From positions 37,036-101,035 of the forward strand of contig JBDSDD010000058.1 of assembly GCA_039920745.1 (NCBI GenBank): 64,000 bases of DNA. Direction: 5' to 3'. The translations under genes were made by a program, and so were the position numbers. Below, one piece after another: positions 15,763 to 23,102 of the stretch. Source of the stretch: Scleromatobacter sp039920745. Its GTDB lineage: Bacteria; Pseudomonadota; Gammaproteobacteria; Burkholderiales; Burkholderiaceae_C. Position 1 is the stretch's first letter. Every line of letters starts with the position of its first letter. The notes under the pieces were generated by a model. The model ran no database searches, had not been told where the DNA came from, and saw nothing but the letters and a program-made list of their open reading frames with translations.

Positions 15763-16361
15763 TGACGCCGCGTCGCTTTCTTGTTTCGCTGGCCGCCGTC
15801 GGCGTGCTGGCGCTGTCCGGCTGCGAGCGCGTCGCGCCGCACCACTACAACGGGATCGACCTGACCGGTGCCGCGTACGCGCGCCAGCTGACCCTGCCTG
15901 ACTTCGACGGCAAGCCGCGCACGCTGGCCGACTTCAAGGGCAAGGTCATCGCGATCTACTTCGGCTATACGCAGTGCCCCGACGCCTGCCCGACGACGCT
16001 CGTCGAGCTGGCGGCCGTGGCCAAGTCGCTGGGGCCGGACGCGGCGCGCCTGCAGGTCGTCTTCATCACGGTCGACCCGGCGCGCGACACCGCCGCGCTG
16101 CTGAAGAACTACGTCACCAACTTCAACCCGACCTTCCTCGCGCTGCGCGGCGACGAGCAGCAGACCAAGGCGACGGCCAGCGAGTTCAAGATCTTCTACG
16201 AGAAGGTGCCGGGAAAGACGGACGGCGCCTACACCATCGACCACATCTCGGGCGTCTACCTGCTCGACACGCAGGGCCACGTGCGCCTGTTCGAAAAGCA
16301 GAACATGGATCCCGCGCTGGTGACCGCCGACGTCAAGGCGCTGCTCGCCGACACGCCCTGA
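15762..16361 (+). CDS. SCO1/SenC family copper chaperone lipoprotein
   Basis: Periplasmic copper-binding thioredoxin-fold protein needed to form the CuA site of oxidase subunit II. The 199-residue precursor has a lipobox LALSGC at about residues 15-20, the copper motif CPDAC at 72-76 and the third ligand His at 161 in DHISGVY. It is the last gene of the oxidase locus; its stop lies one base from the stop of the convergent sigma factor gene. Confidence 0.95.
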   Translation: MTPRRFLVSLAAVGVLALSGCERVAPHHYNGIDLTGAAYARQLTLPDFDGKPRTLADFKGKVIAIYFGYTQCPDACPTTLVELAAVAKSLGPDAARLQVVFITVDPARDTAALLKNYVTNFNPTFLALRGDEQQTKATASEFKIFYEKVPGKTDGAYTIDHISGVYLLDTQGHVRLFEKQNMDPALVTADVKALLADTP

Positions 16362-16362
16362 T

Positions 16363-17628
16363 TCAGGAGCCGCCCTGCGCGGCGGCGAGCGCCGCGATCC
16401 GTTGCCGCTCCAACCAGTCGCGTAGACGGGGCTCCACGGTCAGCGCCAGCGCGCGTCCATAGGCGGTCGCCGCGTCGGCGGGTTCGTCCGCCATCGCCAG
16501 CAAGTGTGCCCGCGCGGCCCACCAGGGCTGGTGCGATGCGACGCGCTCCGGCGTCACGCGCTCGAGCAGGCGCAGGCCTGCGGGCGCGTCGCGCGCATGG
16601 GCGACGGCTACCGCGTGCGCGATGTGCGCGCCGACTGTCGGCGCCACTGACAGGAGTTGTTCGTACAGCCGCGTGATGTCCGCCCACGGCACGTCGCCCG
16701 CCAGTCGCCCGTGGACGTGCGCCGACTGGATCGCGGCCTCGATCTGGTACGGCCCGGCTGAGCGGTGCGTCGCCGCCTGCATCAGCGCGGCGTTCGCGCG
16801 GGCGATCAACGCGTGATCCCAGCGCGCCGGATCCTGCTCGTGCAAGGGCTGGAACACCTCGCCTTGCGTGATTCGACGCGCCTCGCAATGCCAGAGCAGG
16901 GCGACCAGTCCGAGAGCTTCGGGCTCGTCGGGCAGGTGGGCCGCCACGAGTTCGGCGAGGAACACCGCCTCGCCGGCGAGCTGGCCCGATCCCGCGTCGT
17001 CGGCCTGGCCCCAATGCAGCGTGTAGGCGCCGTAGATCGCTTCCAACACCGAGGCGAGACGCTCCGGGCGCTCCTGCGCTTCGGGTTCCTCGAAGCGCAT
17101 GCCCGTCGCGCGGATCTTGGCCTTCGCACGCACGAGTCGCTTGGTCATCGTCTCGGGCTTGACCAGAAACGCGCTGGCGATCCGTGCGGCGTCCAGGCCC
17201 AGGACGGTCTGCAGCATCAATGCGCTGTGGACGCTGGCGTCGATCGCCGGATGGGCGCAGACGAACAGCAGCCGCAGGCGCGCGTCGGGCAGCAGCGGGG
17301 TGTCCGGCGCGGGCGTGTCCTCGCCGGGCCACAGCACCGTGAGCGTCGGATCGTCGGCCTGGCGCTGGCGGCGTGCCGCCATCAGCAGGTTGCGATGCGC
17401 AGCGGTGCGCAGCCAGGCGTCGGGCGAGGCTGGCACGCCGTCGATCGGCCAGCGTTCCAGCGCTGTGGCGAAGGCGTCGGCGAGCGCGTCCTCGGCGGCT
17501 GCGACGTCGCGCCATTGCCAGGCCAGCCAGGCGAGCAGGCGGCCGTAGCTGTGCCGCGCCGCCGTCTCGGCGACGGAGGAGGCGTTGGCGGACGCCTGCA
17601 CGTCCCCCGTCGCCGAGACGGTGGTCAC
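16363..17628 (-). CDS. ECF sigma factor with C-terminal TPR-like extension (ECF42 type)
   Basis: A 421-residue RNA polymerase sigma factor. Region 2 lies near residues 20-85 and region 4 near 120-175, where RLLFVCAHPAI and SAFLVKPETMTKRLVRAKAKIR are typical of this branch. The remaining 230 residues are helical and end with a TPR-like part. In the ECF42 group this extension controls activity and the gene is paired with a DGPF protein, exactly the neighbour seen here. The GTG start at 17628 overlaps the partner's stop as GTGA, which implies coupling. No anti-sigma gene is present. Target promoters are unknown. Confidence 0.88.
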   Translation of the reverse strand: MTTVSATGDVQASANASSVAETAARHSYGRLLAWLAWQWRDVAAAEDALADAFATALERWPIDGVPASPDAWLRTAAHRNLLMAARRQRQADDPTLTVLWPGEDTPAPDTPLLPDARLRLLFVCAHPAIDASVHSALMLQTVLGLDAARIASAFLVKPETMTKRLVRAKAKIRATGMRFEEPEAQERPERLASVLEAIYGAYTLHWGQADDAGSGQLAGEAVFLAELVAAHLPDEPEALGLVALLWHCEARRITQGEVFQPLHEQDPARWDHALIARANAALMQAATHRSAGPYQIEAAIQSAHVHGRLAGDVPWADITRLYEQLLSVAPTVGAHIAHAVAVAHARDAPAGLRLLERVTPERVASHQPWWAARAHLLAMADEPADAATAYGRALALTVEPRLRDWLERQRIAALAAAQGGS

Positions 17629-17987
17629 TTCGCTGGGGTTTGCATCGGGATCACGGGCCAGGCGATCGTCCGGCCGAAGGCCGATCCCGGGCACCGTTCG
17701 GCCCATTTCAAGGCCTCGTCCAGCGACTCGACATCGATGACGACGTAGCCGCCCAGCATGTCCTTGGTGTCGGCGAACGGGCCGTCCTGCACCTGGCGCT
17801 TGCCGTCGCGCACGCTGACCGCGGTCGGGTTGAAGGCGTCGAGGCGGTTGCCGCCGCGCAGCACGCTGGCGGCAGCCATCGCCTCCATGTAGAGCTTCCA
17901 GGCCTGCATGCCCGGGATGCCGCGCACGGGATCGGCGTTGATCTCGAAGATCTCGGCGGGTTGATGGAAAGTGAGGACGAATTCCAT
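17625..17987 (-). CDS. DGPF/YCII-related protein, partner of the ECF sigma factor
   Basis: A 120-residue alpha-beta barrel protein of the YCII superfamily with the hallmark DGPF at residues 68-71 and the C-terminal SLDEALKWAERCPG. DGPF proteins accompany ECF42 sigma factors but their biochemical function is unknown. The ATG at 17987 is chosen because AGGAG lies 6 nt upstream; an ATG at 17993 would abut that site directly. The stop overlaps the sigma factor start. Confidence 0.88.
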   Translation of the reverse strand: MEFVLTFHQPAEIFEINADPVRGIPGMQAWKLYMEAMAAASVLRGGNRLDAFNPTAVSVRDGKRQVQDGPFADTKDMLGGYVVIDVESLDEALKWAERCPGSAFGRTIAWPVIPMQTPAK

Positions 17988-18117
17988 GAGCATCTCCTGC
18001 GCCGTCGCGGCGCGTACGGCGCAGCACCGCGCTGCACCTGAGCATAGATGCGCGAGCAGAGGGCGAACGGACAGCGCCGGAAAAATTCGAAGTGGTCTCC
18101 GGCTGGGGTCTCCAGCT

Positions 18118-18220
18118 GGGGTCAGGACTTGAATCTCGCGGGGTCAGGCCTCGAGTCTCGCACGACGGGCGTGACTTCGAATGACGATGCCTTGGCGTGC
18201 AAGATTCAAGACCTGACCCC
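18118..18220. repeat. REP-like inverted repeat with a tandem left arm
   Basis: The left arm GGGGTCAGGACTTGAATCT (18118-18136) is the inverse of 18202-18220 at 18 of 19 positions, and the similarity continues outward for about four more bases. The left arm is followed directly by a second, diverged copy, giving a 22-bp tandem (18118-18139 and 18140-18161). It fills most of the 308-bp gap between the YCII gene start and the rpoH end; no gene was found there. Similar GGTCAGGTCTTG units are known to me from betaproteobacterial REP families mobilised by RAYT transposases, but none is encoded here. Confidence 0.65.
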
Positions 18221-18253
18221 GCTGGGAGGGCGCCGGCGCGGCTGCCAAATGCA

Positions 18254-18277
18254 AACCGGACGCCGAAGCGTCCGGTT
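18254..18277 (-). terminator. Rho-independent terminator of rpoH
   Basis: On the minus strand AACCGGACGC pairs with GCGTCCGGTT around a TTCG tetraloop, a perfect 10-bp stem, followed by TGCATTT. It lies 19 bp after the rpoH stop codon. Confidence 0.85.
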
Positions 18278-18295
18278 CTTGGGAACAGCAGGGGC

Positions 18296-19222
18296 TCAGA
18301 CCCGCTGCGGCTCGAGCGTCTTGCGCATCTTCTTCAGCGCGGCCACTTCGATCTGGCGGATGCGCTCGGCGCTGACGCCGTATTCGGCGGCCAGTTCGTG
18401 CAGCGTCATGCCGCCGGAGCTGTCGTCGTTGACCTTCAGGTAGCGTTCCTCGACGATGCGGCGGCTGCGCGGATCCAGTGTCTCGAGCGCTTCACCGATG
18501 CCGGCGCCGGCCAGGCGGTCGTGCGCGGCGTTCTCGATGACGCGGGTGGGCTCGTCACGGTCGTCGGCCAGGTAGGCGATCGGCGCGTAGGCTTCCTCGC
18601 CGTCGTCGTTCTGCGCTTCCATGGCGACGTCGCCGCCGGACATGCGCGTCTCCATCTCCAGCACTTCTTCCGGCTTGACGTTGAGGTCACGCGCGACGCG
18701 CTCCACCTGCGCACGCGTGAGCGTGTTGCGGTGCACGTCGGAGTCAGCGGCCTCTTCCTTCAGCTTGGCCTTCATCGAGCGCAGGTTGAAGAACAGCTTG
18801 CGCTGGGACTTGGTCGTCGCGACCTTGACCATGCGCCAGTTCTTCAGGATGTACTCATGGATCTCGGCCTTGATCCAGTGCATCGCGTAGCTGACGAGGC
18901 GCGCGCCCTGGTTCGGGTCGAAGCGCTTGACCGCCTTCATCAGGCCGATGTTGCCTTCCTGGATCAGGTCGCCGTGCGGCAGCCCATACCCGAGGTACTG
19001 GCGCGAGACGGAGACGACGAGACGCAGGTGCGACATCACGAGCGCGCTGGCGGCCTTCAGGTCGCCGGTGTCGCGCAGCTGGGTCGCCAGGCGCGTCTCT
19101 TCCTCCTGCGTCAGCAGCGGCAGACGGTTGATGGACGAGATGTAGGCGTCGAGGTTGCCCAGCGGGGGAACCAGGCTCCACGGATCACGGACGGACAGTG
19201 CGTTGGCTTGGGTGGTGGTCAT
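18296..19222 (-). CDS. rpoH: RNA polymerase heat-shock sigma factor (sigma-32)
   Basis: Alternative sigma factor that directs transcription of chaperone and protease genes. The 308-residue protein has region 2 with LRLVVSVSRQYLGYGLP and DLIQEGNIGLMKAVKRF, the RpoH-specific box QRKLFFNLR, and region 4 ending SAERIRQIEVAALKKMRK. The ATG at 19222 gives the family N-terminus; longer in-frame starts run through the CIRCE element. It is divergent from the stressosome operon. A CIRCE operator 44 bp upstream suggests repression by HrcA in addition to any sigma-32 or sigma-70 control. Confidence 0.97.
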   Translation of the reverse strand: MTTTQANALSVRDPWSLVPPLGNLDAYISSINRLPLLTQEEETRLATQLRDTGDLKAASALVMSHLRLVVSVSRQYLGYGLPHGDLIQEGNIGLMKAVKRFDPNQGARLVSYAMHWIKAEIHEYILKNWRMVKVATTKSQRKLFFNLRSMKAKLKEEAADSDVHRNTLTRAQVERVARDLNVKPEEVLEMETRMSGGDVAMEAQNDDGEEAYAPIAYLADDRDEPTRVIENAAHDRLAGAGIGEALETLDPRSRRIVEERYLKVNDDSSGGMTLHELAAEYGVSAERIRQIEVAALKKMRKTLEPQRV

Positions 19223-19265
19223 GTGCTCAGTCTGATCGGGGTTCGATCGTTCGGTCCCACGAATA

Positions 19266-19292
19266 TTAGCACTCTCCGAGGAGGAGTGCTGA
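19266..19292. promoter_or_regulatory. CIRCE element (HrcA operator) upstream of rpoH
   Basis: TTAGCACTC (19266-19274), nine spacer bases and GAGTGCTGA (19284-19292) match the CIRCE consensus TTAGCACTC-N9-GAGTGCTAA at 17 of 18 arm positions. It lies between the rpoH start codon and the likely promoter. HrcA control of rpoH through CIRCE is known in betaproteobacteria. Confidence 0.9.
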
Positions 19293-19339
19293 TCCACATT
19301 GCTGGGCAGGTATATCCCCAAGTCATCCATGATCAGGAG

Positions 19340-19369
19340 CCTATATTGAGAGTGAGCACAAACAATCAA
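19340..19369 (-). promoter_or_regulatory. Candidate sigma-70 promoter of rpoH
   Basis: On the minus strand TTGATT (19369-19364) and TATAGG (19345-19340) are separated by 18 bp. Each hexamer matches consensus at four of six positions. The CIRCE element would then lie about 40 bp into the transcript. The rest of the 327-bp rpoH-rsbR gap (19373-19549) is AT-richer near 19350-19410 and shows no firm promoter for the plus strand. Confidence 0.35.
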
Positions 19370-19549
19370 CAAATAACGTATCGCTCACTACAAAAACTTT
19401 ACGTTCCTGACCGGACAAGGCATGAACCTGGAATTCGTGGACGACATGGCGCGGCCGCAACACTTCCCCGCGCGCCGAGATCGCTACCATGTCCTACACG
19501 ACGTGGCCTTCATGTTGAGCTACGCTATCGATCCTTCAAGGGGTTACGA

Positions 19550-20395
19550 ATGAAACAAGAAAACGCTGTCTTCGATCAGGTTCTGAAGGCGTCGCCCGAG
19601 GAATTCATCAGGTCATGGACGGCGGAGGTCGCCATCTCCGGCACCTCGGCGAGCACCGGCGTGAACGATGCGCGCGAGCTGTTCGCCGCCATCGCGTCCG
19701 CCATCGCGGCCGATGCCAAGCTTGACGATCTGAACGACGCGCCGTGGGGCCGGACCCGGTCCGTGCTCGCCGCCTTGTCGCAGTCGCGCGCCGCCCAAGG
19801 CGCCAGCGCCGGAGAAACCAGCGGCTTCGTGATGTCCATCAAGAAGCCGTTGTTCGCGGGACTGCAGCGGCAACTCGCCGCGGATCCAAAGGCGGCGTTC
19901 GACGCGGCCTGGACGGCCTCGACGCTGGTCGACAAGCTCGCCCAATTCACCGCCACCACCTACCAGCGTTCGCGCGAGGAAGTGATCCAGCGCCAGCAAC
20001 AGGAGCTGCTCGAGCTTTCGACCCCCGTCGTGAAGCTGTGGGAAGGCGTGTTGGCGGTGCCGATGATCGGCACCCTGGACTCCAGCCGCACGCAACTGGT
20101 GATGGAATCGCTGCTGACGCGCATCGTCGAGACCGGCTCCGAGCTGGCGATCATCGACATCACCGGCGTTCCGACCGTCGACACGCTCGTCGCGCAGCAT
20201 CTGCTCAAGACGGTCACGGCCATCCGCCTGATGGGCGCAGACTGCATCATCAGTGGCATCCGGCCGCAGATCGCCCAGACCATCGTGCACCTCGGCATCG
20301 ACCTGCAAGGCATCGTCACCAAGGCGACGCTGGCCGACGCGCTGCAACTGGCGATGAAGAAGGCCGGTTTCGTCATCACCCGCAACAAGGTCTGA
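19550..20395 (+). CDS. rsbR: RsbR-type stressosome sensor/co-antagonist (STAS domain)
   Basis: Scaffold and sensor of a stressosome. The 281-residue protein has an N-terminal helical RsbRD-like domain (about residues 10-155) and a C-terminal STAS domain (160-275). The STAS core ELAIIDITGVPTVDTLVAQH closely follows Bacillus RsbR, with the Thr that is phosphorylated by RsbT in the family conserved in VDT. The N-terminal domain differs from the globin-like domain of RsbRA, so the signal is unknown. It is the first gene of a six-gene run and is preceded by AAGGGG 8 nt before the ATG. Confidence 0.92.
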   Translation: MKQENAVFDQVLKASPEEFIRSWTAEVAISGTSASTGVNDARELFAAIASAIAADAKLDDLNDAPWGRTRSVLAALSQSRAAQGASAGETSGFVMSIKKPLFAGLQRQLAADPKAAFDAAWTASTLVDKLAQFTATTYQRSREEVIQRQQQELLELSTPVVKLWEGVLAVPMIGTLDSSRTQLVMESLLTRIVETGSELAIIDITGVPTVDTLVAQHLLKTVTAIRLMGADCIISGIRPQIAQTIVHLGIDLQGIVTKATLADALQLAMKKAGFVITRNKV

Positions 20396-20405
20396 AGCGT
20401 CCACC

Positions 20406-20774
20406 ATGGAACGCATTCCTATCCTGAAGATGGGCAAGGCCCTGCTGGTGACCATCCAGGTCGACCTGCAGGATCAGGTGGCGCTTGCGCTGCAAGACGA
20501 CCTGTCGGCGCAGATCGAGCGCAGCGGCGCCACCGGCGTCCTGATCGACATCTCCGCACTCGAGATCGTCGACTCGTTCGTCGGCCGCATGCTGGCCAGC
20601 ATCTCCGGCATCGCCAGCGTGCTCGACGCCACGACGGTCGTCGTCGGCATGCAGCCCGCGGTGGCCATCACCCTGGTCGAACTCGGCTTGTCGCTCGAAG
20701 GCGTACGCACTGCGCTGAACGTCGAGCGTGGCATGGCCATGCTGGCCGCCGACGATCGGAATCAAATTGTCTGA
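20406..20774 (+). CDS. rsbS: RsbS-type stressosome scaffold (STAS domain)
   Basis: A 122-residue stand-alone STAS protein that with RsbR forms the stressosome core and holds RsbT inactive. The phosphoacceptor Ser is conserved at residue 57 in ALEIVDSFVGRML. The gene lies 10 bp after rsbR and its end overlaps the start of rsbT by 8 bp. Confidence 0.93.
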   Translation: MERIPILKMGKALLVTIQVDLQDQVALALQDDLSAQIERSGATGVLIDISALEIVDSFVGRMLASISGIASVLDATTVVVGMQPAVAITLVELGLSLEGVRTALNVERGMAMLAADDRNQIV

Positions 20775-21171
20775 ACCGACCACCGGCTCGATGATGCTGC
20801 TCGGCGAGCGCGACATCGTGATGTGCCGGCAATTGGTGCGCAAGCTGACGCAGCAGATCAAGTTCACGCTGGTCGACCAGACCAAGATGATCACGGCCGC
20901 CAGCGAACTCTCGCGCAACACGGTGGTCTACGGCGGCGGCGGCGAGATGCGCTGGGACATCGTCCAGCAAGGCATCAAGACGGGCCTGCGGCTGGCGTTC
21001 GAGGACAAGGGGCCCGGCATCCCCGACATCGACCTCGCGTTGACCGACGGCTGGACGTCAGGCTCCGGCATGGGCGTCGGGCTGTCGGGCAGCCGGCGCC
21101 TGGTCAACGATTTCGAGCTCCACACCGTCGTCGGCGAAGGCACCCGCGTCACCGTCACGCGCTGGAAGTAG
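20767..21171 (+). CDS. rsbT: RsbT-type switch kinase
   Basis: GHKL-fold serine/threonine kinase that phosphorylates RsbR and RsbS and then leaves the stressosome to activate a target. The 134-residue protein has the N box SELSRNTVVYGGGG, the G1 box FEDKGPGIPD and the G2 box GSGMGVGLSGSRRL. A TTG at 20767, overlapping the rsbS stop, gives the normal family length; the next in-frame ATG is 20791 and another upstream ATG at 20728 lies within rsbS. Confidence 0.93.
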   Translation: MSEPTTGSMMLLGERDIVMCRQLVRKLTQQIKFTLVDQTKMITAASELSRNTVVYGGGGEMRWDIVQQGIKTGLRLAFEDKGPGIPDIDLALTDGWTSGSGMGVGLSGSRRLVNDFELHTVVGEGTRVTVTRWK

Positions 21172-21175
21172 CCGC

Positions 21176-22183
21176 GTGATCCCGCACCTCGACATCCAGG
21201 TCTCGGAGCAGACGCAGGTCGGCGAGGCGCGTCGCGCCGCGTCGCGCCTGGCCACCGACCACGAGCTCGACGAGACCGCGGTCGGCCGCATCGCCATCAT
21301 CGTCACCGAGCTCGGCAACAACCTGTGGCGCCACGCCACCCGAGGCAGGCTGCTGATCGGCTGCCGCAAGTCGATCGAGGGTTGCCAGCTCGAGGTGATC
21401 GCGATCGACAGCGGCCCGGGGATGGACGTCGCGCGTTGCCTGCGCGACGGCTACAGCAGCGGCGGGACGCCGGGCACCGGCCTCGGTGCCATCCAACGGT
21501 TGTCCACCGACTTTTCCGTGTTCTCCGCGCCCGACAAGGGCACCGTCATCCTGTCGCGGTCGTGGGTGCCATCGCGCGCGGCGCCGGGTGCCGTCTCCCC
21601 GCGCGTGCGTTTTGCGCATGCGGGGATCTGCCTGGCCGCGCCAGGTGAAATCGTCAGCGGCGACGCGTGGGACATCCGAATCGAGGACGGCACGGCGACG
21701 GTGGTGGTTGCCGACGGCCTGGGCCACGGTCTCGGGGCGAACGACGCCGCGGCCGAGATGCTCAAGGTCTTCGCGACGGCGCGGGGCTCGCCCAGCGCGA
21801 TCCTCGAGCGCGCGCACCCGCTCATGCGCGGCACGCGCGGGGCGGCGGTGTCGATCGCCGAGGTGAATGCCCGCGCCGGCACGGTGACTTACGCCGGCGC
21901 CGGCAACATCTCGGGACGCCTGATCTCGGGCATCGAGGATCGATCCCTGATGTCGCAGCACGGCACGCTGGGCGTGCAGATCCGCAAGCTCCAGGACATC
22001 AGTTACCCGTGGCCCGATCATTCGCTGGTCGTGCTGCATTCCGACGGGCTGGCCACGCGCTGGAACCTGAAGGACGTCGGCGGCCTGCTCCAATGCGATC
22101 CAGCCGTCATCGCCGGCTGGCTCCTGCGCGACTTCACGCGCGGGCATGACGACGTCACCGTCGTCGTGCTCAAGCGAGACTGA
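21176..22183 (+). CDS. Fused GHKL ATPase - PP2C phosphatase (RsbX-like)
   Basis: A 335-residue protein joining two domains. Residues about 5-130 form a second RsbT/RsbW-like ATPase with VTELGNNLWRHA, DSGPGMD and GTGLGAIQ. Residues about 145-335 form a PP2C/SpoIIE-type phosphatase with VADGLGHGLGANDAA, LHSDGL and GHDDVTVVV, as in RsbX, which resets the stressosome by removing phosphate from RsbS and RsbR. Starts with GTG 5 bp after rsbT. Whether the ATPase half is a kinase or an anchor is not known. Confidence 0.9.
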   Translation: MIPHLDIQVSEQTQVGEARRAASRLATDHELDETAVGRIAIIVTELGNNLWRHATRGRLLIGCRKSIEGCQLEVIAIDSGPGMDVARCLRDGYSSGGTPGTGLGAIQRLSTDFSVFSAPDKGTVILSRSWVPSRAAPGAVSPRVRFAHAGICLAAPGEIVSGDAWDIRIEDGTATVVVADGLGHGLGANDAAAEMLKVFATARGSPSAILERAHPLMRGTRGAAVSIAEVNARAGTVTYAGAGNISGRLISGIEDRSLMSQHGTLGVQIRKLQDISYPWPDHSLVVLHSDGLATRWNLKDVGGLLQCDPAVIAGWLLRDFTRGHDDVTVVVLKRD

Positions 22184-22184
22184 G

Positions 22185-23102
22185 ATGTCCGACCAAGCCG
22201 CCGCCCGGATTGCCGCCCTCGAGGCCACGATCACCGACCAGGCGCAGCAGATCGCGGCCATGGAGTCGGAGCTCGACGAGACCAACCGGGGCGTCGTGGC
22301 GCTCTACGCCGAGCTCGACACCCAGGCGCAGCAACTGCAGCGGGCCACCGACCTGAAGAGCCGTTTCCTGGCCTACATGAGCCATGAGTTCCGCACCCCG
22401 ATCTCGGCTGTGCGCAGCTTGTCGCAGCTGTTGCTCGACCGGGTCGATGGGCCGCTGACGACAGAGCAGGAGACGCAGGTCCGATTCATCCAGTTGACGG
22501 CGGAGGAGTTCGCCGAGATGGTCAACGACCTGCTCGACCTCGCCAAGGTGGAGGCCGGCCGCGTCGAGATCTCGCCGGCCTGGTTCGAGATGGTCGACCT
22601 GTTCTCGGCGCTGCGCGGCATGTTCCGGCCGGTGCTGACCAATCCGGACGTCACGCTGGTGTTCGAGGATCCGCAACACGACTCGCGGCTCTACACCGAC
22701 GACAAGATGCTGTCGCAGATCCTGCGCAACTTCATCTCCAACGCGTTGAAGTTCACGCTCAAGGGCGAGGTGCGCGTCTCGGCGCAGCAAAACGCGGACG
22801 AGACGATGACCTTCGCCGTCGCCGACAGCGGCATCGGCATCGACCCGAAGTTCCACGCGGCGATCTTCCAGGATTTCACGCAGGTCGACTCGCCAATCCA
22901 GAAGCGCCTGCGCGGCACCGGGCTCGGCCTGTCGCTCAGCAAGCAGTTGGCCGAATTGCTGGGGGGCACGGTAGGACTGCGGAGCGTGCTGGGCGCGGGA
23001 TCGACGTTCTCGGTCACGATCCCGCTCCGCCAGGTCGCGATCCCGCTCAGCCAGGTCGCGAATGGCGCCCCTTCCTCCGACGCTGTCCAGGCCGATGACT
23101 GA
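22185..23102 (+). CDS. Soluble histidine kinase with N-terminal coiled coil
   Basis: A 305-residue cytoplasmic kinase without membrane segments. Residues 1-55 form a probable coiled coil, then the H box YMSHEFRTPISA with phospho-His at 67 and the catalytic ATPase domain with N box NFISNALKFT, DSGIGID and GTGLGLSLSKQLAE. It lacks a sensor domain, which fits activation by a partner such as RsbT. A 7-residue near-repeat (IPLRQVA, IPLSQVA) is present at the C-terminus. Start 2 bp after the preceding gene; its end overlaps the hybrid kinase by 8 bp. Confidence 0.93.
   Translation: MSDQAAARIAALEATITDQAQQIAAMESELDETNRGVVALYAELDTQAQQLQRATDLKSRFLAYMSHEFRTPISAVRSLSQLLLDRVDGPLTTEQETQVRFIQLTAEEFAEMVNDLLDLAKVEAGRVEISPAWFEMVDLFSALRGMFRPVLTNPDVTLVFEDPQHDSRLYTDDKMLSQILRNFISNALKFTLKGEVRVSAQQNADETMTFAVADSGIGIDPKFHAAIFQDFTQVDSPIQKRLRGTGLGLSLSKQLAELLGGTVGLRSVLGAGSTFSVTIPLRQVAIPLSQVANGAPSSDAVQADD

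Noticed and set aside
18118..18161. Tandem 22-bp units as the start of a CRISPR array
   Set aside because: There are only two units, directly adjacent with no spacer, and an inverted copy further on; this fits a REP-like element.
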